Shown here: positions 22,538 to 26,334 of the stretch, piece after piece | Position numbering within the stretch: the stretch's first letter is position 1 | Layout of the letters: every line of letters begins with the position of its first letter | NCBI GenBank assembly: GCA_964644675.1 | Contig: CAZXWK010000034.1 | Location: 1 to 26,334, forward strand | Length of the DNA stretch: 26,334 nt | Source: CAZXWK01 sp964644675 | Lineage (GTDB): Bacteria > Actinomycetota > Coriobacteriia > Anaerosomatales > JAAXUF01 | Reading direction: 5' to 3' | The notes under the pieces: generated by a model | Seen by the model: only the letters and a program-made list of their open reading frames with translations | Database searches by the model: none | What the model was told of the DNA's origin: nothing | Program-made: the position numbers and the translations under genes

Positions 22538-23123
22538 CGCGTTCGGACACTCAGCCGAGCCGACACCCGCCGAGAACATCGCGGCTGTCGAGCAGTTCGG
22601 CGGCATCGAGGACGCCCGGCTCGAGGTGCGCCACATCGGGCTGTGTGTCGAGTGCGGCCAGCTGGTCGAGCGCCAGCCCGACGGCAGCTGCCCGGCGGGC
22701 CACGACCCGCGGCTCATCAGCGGCTCGCTGCTGCTCTACGACGACGAGCCGCTGCCGGTCCTCCCGCGCTTCAACCTCGCGGCGTTCTTCCTGCCGATCA
22801 TCTGGGGCCCGGCGCACGGGCAGTGGGCGGGCGCGTTCTTCCTCCCGATCTGGCTGTTCGCCGACAGCTCCATCGCAGCCGCCGCCGAGAGGGGCGGGTG
22901 GCTCTGGATCGTGGCCGCTGCGGTCATGGCGGGCACGCTGGGGTTCGGCGCGTTCTTCGCGCGCAAGGGCAACGCGGTCGCGTACCGGCGCGTGATGGGG
23001 CGGATGACCGTACAGGAATACACGCGGCGCGAGCGCATCTGGGCGTGGATCTGCGTCCCCGCCGGCATCGCGCTCATCAGCTGGGGACTCTACTTCGACC
23101 TTGTTCTGCGCAACCGCTTGTAG
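22530..23123 (+). CDS. zinc-ribbon membrane protein, unknown function
   Basis: A 197-residue protein that probably starts at TTG 22530, inside the end of the DUF554 gene; no ATG or GTG gives a better N-terminus, and GGGGGG lies just upstream. An N-terminal zinc-ribbon-like segment (CVECGQL, Cys39/Cys42, with CPAGH, Cys54/His58) precedes three or four TM segments. The first is FFLPIIWGPAHGQWAGAFFLPIWLF, which resembles DUF2628-type membrane proteins. The C-terminal TM is VPAGIALISWGLYFDLVL. Its overlap with the DUF554 gene suggests co-translation. Family assignment is tentative. Confidence 0.78.
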   Translation: MADAFGHSAEPTPAENIAAVEQFGGIEDARLEVRHIGLCVECGQLVERQPDGSCPAGHDPRLISGSLLLYDDEPLPVLPRFNLAAFFLPIIWGPAHGQWAGAFFLPIWLFADSSIAAAAERGGWLWIVAAAVMAGTLGFGAFFARKGNAVAYRRVMGRMTVQEYTRRERIWAWICVPAGIALISWGLYFDLVLRNRL

Positions 23124-23193
23124 CTGATACAGCTCGCGACGCGCATTCTAGCTGGGCTTATGCAATCTCCTCGGACTCTGTTTCGCTCTGTTG

Positions 23194-23222
23194 TTGACAG
23201 CGTAACAATGTGTTGTTACGCT
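23194..23222 (+). promoter_or_regulatory. promoter with 24-bp perfect palindromic operator upstream of the LiaF/PspC operon
   Basis: TTGACA (23194-23199) and TACGCT (23217-23222) are spaced by 17 bases, an ideal promoter layout. The whole spacer is a perfect palindrome: arm AGCGTAACAA (23199-23208), centre TGTG (23209-23212) and arm TTGTTACGCT (23213-23222). It is AT-rich against the local background. A protein bound here would cover the polymerase contact region, so this is very probably an operator. No T-run follows, so a terminator is unlikely. The regulator is not identified. Confidence 0.8.
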
Positions 23223-23264
23223 ACGCGGCGTTGAGGGTAGAACAGAGGTTGGGGAGTGAGAGAG

Positions 23265-24437
23265 ATGACTGATACGAGTTACGGATACGACTTCGGCAAC
23301 ACGGTGCCGACCGCACCGCAGGTGCCGACCGGTATCGACTACAGGCGCCACCAGCGCCGTAGCGCGATCTTCTGGGGCGTCATGCTGGTCGTCCTGGGCC
23401 TGGCGTTCATGCTGGGCCAGTTCGTGCCGGGCCTGTACTGGTGGATGCTCTGGCCGCTGCTGTTCGTCGTGGGCGGCTTCGCGCAGATGGTGACGCCGAA
23501 CCACAACGGCATCTGGAGCGCGCACCGCATCTTCGAGGGCTTCGGGACGGTGCTCTTTGGCGGCGTGCTGCTGGGCTGCACCACCGGCGTGATCTCGTGG
23601 AGCGTGTGGTGGACGCTGCTGACGCTGTGGCCGGTGCTGATCATCGCGCTGGGCGTGAGCATCCTGGGCCGCGGCATCGGCGCCGAGTGGCTGCGCGCCG
23701 CGAGTCACGTGGTCGTGTGGCTGGCGCTCTTCTTCGCGGTCTCGGTCTCGTTCACCGGCGCCTTCGGGTTCTACCCGAACACCGCGTTCGCGGTCTGGAC
23801 GCCCGCGGGCACCGACTTCGCGATCACCGAGCCGGCCCAGGGAGTCCGAGAAGCCACGCTCGATCTCACGGGCGCGGCCGGCGAGCTCACGGTCACGGAT
23901 GGCGACGCGCTCGTCAGCGCGAAGGGCACGTCGGCCTTCGGGACACCGGTCGTCAACGTGACGCGCGACGGCGACGCCGCTCAGGTCACGATCGGCCCGG
24001 GCAACCACCCGACGGAGGTGTGGCCGGGCGTGGGCGGGACGATGAAGCTCGCGCTCTCGGACGCAGCCGTGTGGGACGGCACCATCTCGACCGGCGCCAC
24101 GAGCCTGGACGCCGATCTGAGCGACGTGCACGTGCGCGACCTGACGCTGAAGTCGGGCGCGAGCAGCGCGACGCTGAAGCTGGGCGAGGTGCCGACGGGC
24201 GTGTCGCAGAGCGAGCTCGCCGTGAAGTCGGGTGTCTCGGCGGTGACGGTGTTGGTGCCGAGCGACGTCGAGGCGCGCGTCGTGAGCAAGAGCGGCCTGT
24301 CCGGCATGGACGTGGGCAGCCGGTTCCACTCGGAAGGTGGCGGCGTCTACCAGACCGAGGGCTACTCGGAGAACGGCGTGGGTTGGGACATCAGCGTCGA
24401 GTCGGGCGTGGGGTCCGTCTCGGTGAAGAGCTACTAG
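23265..24437 (+). CDS. LiaF-like membrane protein (DUF5668 TM domain plus toast-rack-type C-terminal domain)
   Basis: A 390-residue protein. About five TM segments lie at 35-53, 58-76, 94-111, 114-134 and 148-167, the first ones with the LiaF/DUF5668 pattern FWGVMLVVLGLAFMLGQF...WWMLWPLLFVVGG and WWTLLTLWPVLIIALGVSIL. A soluble beta-rich domain (about 185-390) has repeating DLTGAAGELTV, LDADLSDVHVRDLTLKSGASSATLKLG and SGVSAVTVLVPSDVEARVVSKSGLSG units, the adhesin-like beta-helix seen in LiaF C-termini. LiaF proteins restrain cell-envelope stress responses. The ATG at 23265 is preferred over an upstream GTG because GGGGAG lies 8 bases before it. PspC follows after 9 bases. Confidence 0.86.
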   Translation: MTDTSYGYDFGNTVPTAPQVPTGIDYRRHQRRSAIFWGVMLVVLGLAFMLGQFVPGLYWWMLWPLLFVVGGFAQMVTPNHNGIWSAHRIFEGFGTVLFGGVLLGCTTGVISWSVWWTLLTLWPVLIIALGVSILGRGIGAEWLRAASHVVVWLALFFAVSVSFTGAFGFYPNTAFAVWTPAGTDFAITEPAQGVREATLDLTGAAGELTVTDGDALVSAKGTSAFGTPVVNVTRDGDAAQVTIGPGNHPTEVWPGVGGTMKLALSDAAVWDGTISTGATSLDADLSDVHVRDLTLKSGASSATLKLGEVPTGVSQSELAVKSGVSAVTVLVPSDVEARVVSKSGLSGMDVGSRFHSEGGGVYQTEGYSENGVGWDISVESGVGSVSVKSY

Positions 24438-24446
24438 GAGGCAGCG

Positions 24447-25019
24447 GTGAGTGACGGCAAGCGCAACGAAGTGCTCGTGCTGGCGGGGGTGGGGCTGCTC
24501 GTGCTGGGCGGCTGGATGCTTCTGCAGCGCGTCGCGGGATGGGTCTTCCTGCCGCTGGGCAGGGTTCTACACGTCATCGGGAACATCGGCTGGCCGTTGG
24601 TGCTGGTCGGGATGGGAGTGCTGATCATCATGTATGCGAACGGAGCGAACGCGGGTTACCAGGGTCGTCGGCTCTACCGGTCGAGGACCGACCGCAAGAT
24701 CAGCGGCGTGCTGGGTGGCGCCGCCGAGTACCTCAACGTGGATCCGAGCCTGCTGCGCGTCATCTACGCGGTGATCACGATCCTCACCGGCATCTGGGCG
24801 GGCTTCCTGGTCTACCTGGTCGCGATGATCGTGATCCCCGAGGCGCCGTTCGCGGCCGGCGTCCAGGCCACCGGCCCGGTCCCGCCGGCGCCTCCGGTGC
24901 CCGGCGCGGCCACCACCGCCGAGCCCGCGACCGCCGCGGCCCCCGAGCCGCCCGCGCCTCCCGCGGCCCCCGAGGCCCCGGCAGCGCCCGAGCCTCCCGC
25001 GGCCCCGGCCTCGGCATAG
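24447..25019 (+). CDS. PspC domain membrane protein with Ala/Pro-rich tail
   Basis: A 190-residue protein starting at GTG, with AGGAGG 5 bases upstream. Two N-terminal TM segments (about 9-25 and 46-63) are followed by a PspC domain (about 76-132): LYRSRTDRKISGVLGGAAEYLNVDPSLLRVIYAVITILTGIWAGFLVYLVAMIVIPE. The last 57 residues are almost only Ala, Pro, Glu, Val and Thr, an extended unstructured tail. PspC domains sense or transmit membrane stress. Together with the LiaF-like protein encoded 9 bases upstream this forms a plausible membrane-stress pair under the palindromic promoter. No response regulator gene is adjacent. Confidence 0.9.
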   Translation: MSDGKRNEVLVLAGVGLLVLGGWMLLQRVAGWVFLPLGRVLHVIGNIGWPLVLVGMGVLIIMYANGANAGYQGRRLYRSRTDRKISGVLGGAAEYLNVDPSLLRVIYAVITILTGIWAGFLVYLVAMIVIPEAPFAAGVQATGPVPPAPPVPGAATTAEPATAAAPEPPAPPAAPEAPAAPEPPAAPASA

Positions 25020-25047
25020 CCGTGACGCCGAGAAGCACGGCAGCCGC

Positions 25048-25053
25048 TAGACT
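25048..25053 (+). promoter_or_regulatory. possible -10 box for the yhbD-bactofilin genes
   Basis: TAGACT fits TANNNT and lies 36 bases before the GTG at 25090, leaving room for the AGGAGG ribosome binding site. The nearest -35 candidate (GTGACG at 25022-25027) is 20 bases upstream, so the promoter would be weak or regulated. The genes may also be read from the LiaF/PspC promoter, since only 70 bases separate them. Confidence 0.4.
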
Positions 25054-25089
25054 GGCTGCAGCGCCGAGTACCGACAGGAGGTGTGACCC

Positions 25090-25719
25090 GTGGACGCGGA
25101 ACTGATCTCGAAGAAGGAGCTGCTCCAGCAGGCCGGCATCAGCTACGGCCAGCTGTACCGGTGGAAGCGCAAGGGCCTCATCCCCGAGGACTGGTTCATC
25201 CGCAAGTCCACCTTCACGGGGCAGGAGACCTTCTTCCCGCGGGACAAGGTGCTGACCCGGGTCGAGAAGATCAAGGCGATGAAGAACGAGGACGCCTCGC
25301 TCGACGAGATCGCCGATACGGTCTCGCCGAACCTGGGCGAGGTGAGCATGACGCTCGACGAGGTCAAGGAGCAGGGGCTTGTCTCGGCCGAGGCGATCGA
25401 GATCTTCAGCGAGATCGTGTGCGACTGCGACGAGGCGCTGGTCTTTGGCGAGATCGTCTCGCTCTCGGCGCTCGACACGCTGCTCAAGACCGGCGACGTG
25501 AGCCTGGACGAGGGCCGCATCGCTCTGAAGGCACTGCAGGAGAACTACCCGGCGTTCGAGGGACGGCCGGCGGATCTGATCTTCATGCGCCGCATGGGCC
25601 TCTCGACCTCGCTGCTCGTCTCGAGCGGCGCCGAGGTGCGATTCGAACCCGCCGCGCGCATCGTCGCCCGGCTCAACCTTGCCGAGTGCGCCGAAGCGCT
25701 CAGCACGCGGATCAGGTAG
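25090..25719 (+). CDS. YhbD-like protein (DUF4004, MerR-like helix-turn-helix)
   Basis: A 209-residue cytoplasmic protein starting at GTG with AGGAGGTGT about 7 bases upstream. The N-terminus ISKKELLQQAGISYGQLYRWKRKGLIPEDWFIRKSTFTGQETFFPRDKVL is a MerR-type winged helix-turn-helix followed by the characteristic YhbD segment. A helical region (DEIADTVSPNL) and a DUF4004-like C-terminal half follow, including EIVCDCDEALVFGEIVSLSALD with an unusual Cys-Asp-Cys. In Bacillus yhbD is followed by the bactofilin genes yhbE and yhbF; here too a bactofilin gene follows after 14 bases. It may regulate or anchor the bactofilin; DNA binding is inferred from the fold only. Confidence 0.85.
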   Translation: MDAELISKKELLQQAGISYGQLYRWKRKGLIPEDWFIRKSTFTGQETFFPRDKVLTRVEKIKAMKNEDASLDEIADTVSPNLGEVSMTLDEVKEQGLVSAEAIEIFSEIVCDCDEALVFGEIVSLSALDTLLKTGDVSLDEGRIALKALQENYPAFEGRPADLIFMRRMGLSTSLLVSSGAEVRFEPAARIVARLNLAECAEALSTRIR

Positions 25720-25733
25720 ACGGAGGGACGACG

Positions 25734-26334
25734 ATGACAGACGAGACCAGGCAGGACGTCAAGATCAACGGCGACGGCAGCCTGTCGGGCGGCGCGTACG
25801 GCACGGTCACGATCAACGGCGCCGGTTCGGTGCAGGGCGACGTGGACTGCCTGCAGTACACGGTCAACGGCTCGGGTACCGCCAACGGCAACGTGCTCGC
25901 GCGCAACATCACCGTGAACGGGCAGGCGACCTTCAACGGCGAGGTCCAGGCGACCTCGATGACGGTCAACGGTGACGCGAGCATCCGAGACGGCGTGGGC
26001 ATCAGCCAGCTCACCATCAAGGGCAAGGCTTCGGTGGGCGGCGGCGTCGCGGCGCACGACCTGGTGCTGCGCGGCTTCTTCAACGCCGCCGGTGACGTGC
26101 AGACCGACACGTTCAGCGGCGAGGGCGCGTTCACCGTGGGCGGGCTGCTCTCGGCCGACGCGATCGACATCAAGCTCTACGGCCCGTGCTCGGCCAAGGA
26201 GATCGGCGGCGAGAAGATCACGGTCCGCTCGCCCCAGGGCTTCCAGAGCATCACGCAGATCTTCACCTTCTGGGCCGAGAAGCGCCTGACCACCGACCTG
26301 ATCGAGGGCGACGACGTGTTCCTCGAGGGCGTCA
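25734..26334 (+). CDS. bactofilin / polymer-forming cytoskeletal protein, YhbE/YhbF type (3' end outside window)
   Basis: The frame is open from ATG 25734, with GGAGGG about 6 bases upstream, to the window edge (200 complete codons). The N-terminus MTDETRQDVKINGDGSLSGG leads into regular beta-helix rungs of the form VTINGxGxVxGDV: VTINGAGSVQGDV, YTVNGSGTANGNV, ITVNGQATFNGEV, MTVNGDASI, LTIKGKASVGGGV. The spacing fits bactofilin-like right-handed beta-helices (PF04519). A second part contains SADAIDIKLYGPCSAKEIGGEKITVR, typical of the YhbE/YhbF subgroup, which is longer than classic bactofilins. Bactofilins polymerise without nucleotide into scaffolds at the membrane. Pairing with the YhbD-like gene supports the subgroup. 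The C-terminus cannot be judged. Confidence 0.88.
   Translation, partial: MTDETRQDVKINGDGSLSGGAYGTVTINGAGSVQGDVDCLQYTVNGSGTANGNVLARNITVNGQATFNGEVQATSMTVNGDASIRDGVGISQLTIKGKASVGGGVAAHDLVLRGFFNAAGDVQTDTFSGEGAFTVGGLLSADAIDIKLYGPCSAKEIGGEKITVRSPQGFQSITQIFTFWAEKRLTTDLIEGDDVFLEGV

Noticed and set aside
23199..23222. The 24-bp palindrome as a rho-independent terminator of the upstream operon
   Set aside because: The stem is AT-rich with no following T-run and it sits precisely between a -35 and -10 pair, so an operator is the better reading.

Overview
The window is a GC-rich (about 70%), densely coded chromosomal stretch. GTG starts are frequent, Shine-Dalgarno sites are mostly GGAGG-like, and two genes carry a TANNNT -10 box 6-7 bases before the start codon, suggesting leaderless transcripts. 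With the gene content (metY-metX-metW, permuted GTPase RsgA, NapH-type polyferredoxin with a DUF362 lipoprotein, YhgE/Pip exporter, NYN/YacP protein, LiaF-like and PspC proteins, YhbD plus bactofilin) this suggests an actinobacterial-type organism, perhaps a Coriobacteriia/Anaerosomatales-like lineage; that placement is inference. A 100-N gap flanked by an exact 55-bp duplication indicates a draft, probably metagenomic, assembly. I see no tRNA, rRNA, CRISPR array, transposase or phage gene.

Layout. 1-2213 (+): end of metY, then metX and metW (methionine synthesis, tightly packed). 2246-3358 (+): rsgA, probably leaderless. 3400-4858 (-): a ferric-reductase-like flavocytochrome preceded by a 53-residue cysteine-ended small protein. 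5019-8163 (+): MacB/LolD-like ABC ATPase and an 800-residue double-FtsX permease. 8203-10762 (-): Tat/lipoprotein DUF362 protein and a membrane polyferredoxin. 10926-13084 (+): two PLP enzymes (D-cysteine desulfhydrase/ACC deaminase family and threonine aldolase family). 13088-16906 (-): three tandem paralogous glucose/sorbosone-dehydrogenase-type secreted beta-propellers, the first a lipoprotein. 17053-17310 (+): a small Cys/His protein. 17329-21092 (-): ABC ATPase with a degenerate signature motif, YhgE/Pip exporter and TetR regulator, with related palindromes at two promoters. 21277-23123 (+): NYN RNase-like protein, DUF554 membrane protein and a zinc-ribbon membrane protein. 23265-26334 (+): LiaF-like protein, PspC protein, YhbD-like protein and a bactofilin cut by the window edge.

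The most notable signals are: (i) a TetR/YhgE exporter module whose two promoters carry related 14-bp palindromes; (ii) a perfect 24-bp palindrome lying between a consensus -35 and the -10 of the LiaF/PspC operon, followed by YhbD-bactofilin, which looks like an envelope-stress or envelope-architecture module; (iii) a triplicated propeller dehydrogenase operon with one copy diverging around its active-site loop; (iv) two small Cys-containing proteins with no name I can give. Functions come from recognisable motifs; no database search was possible.
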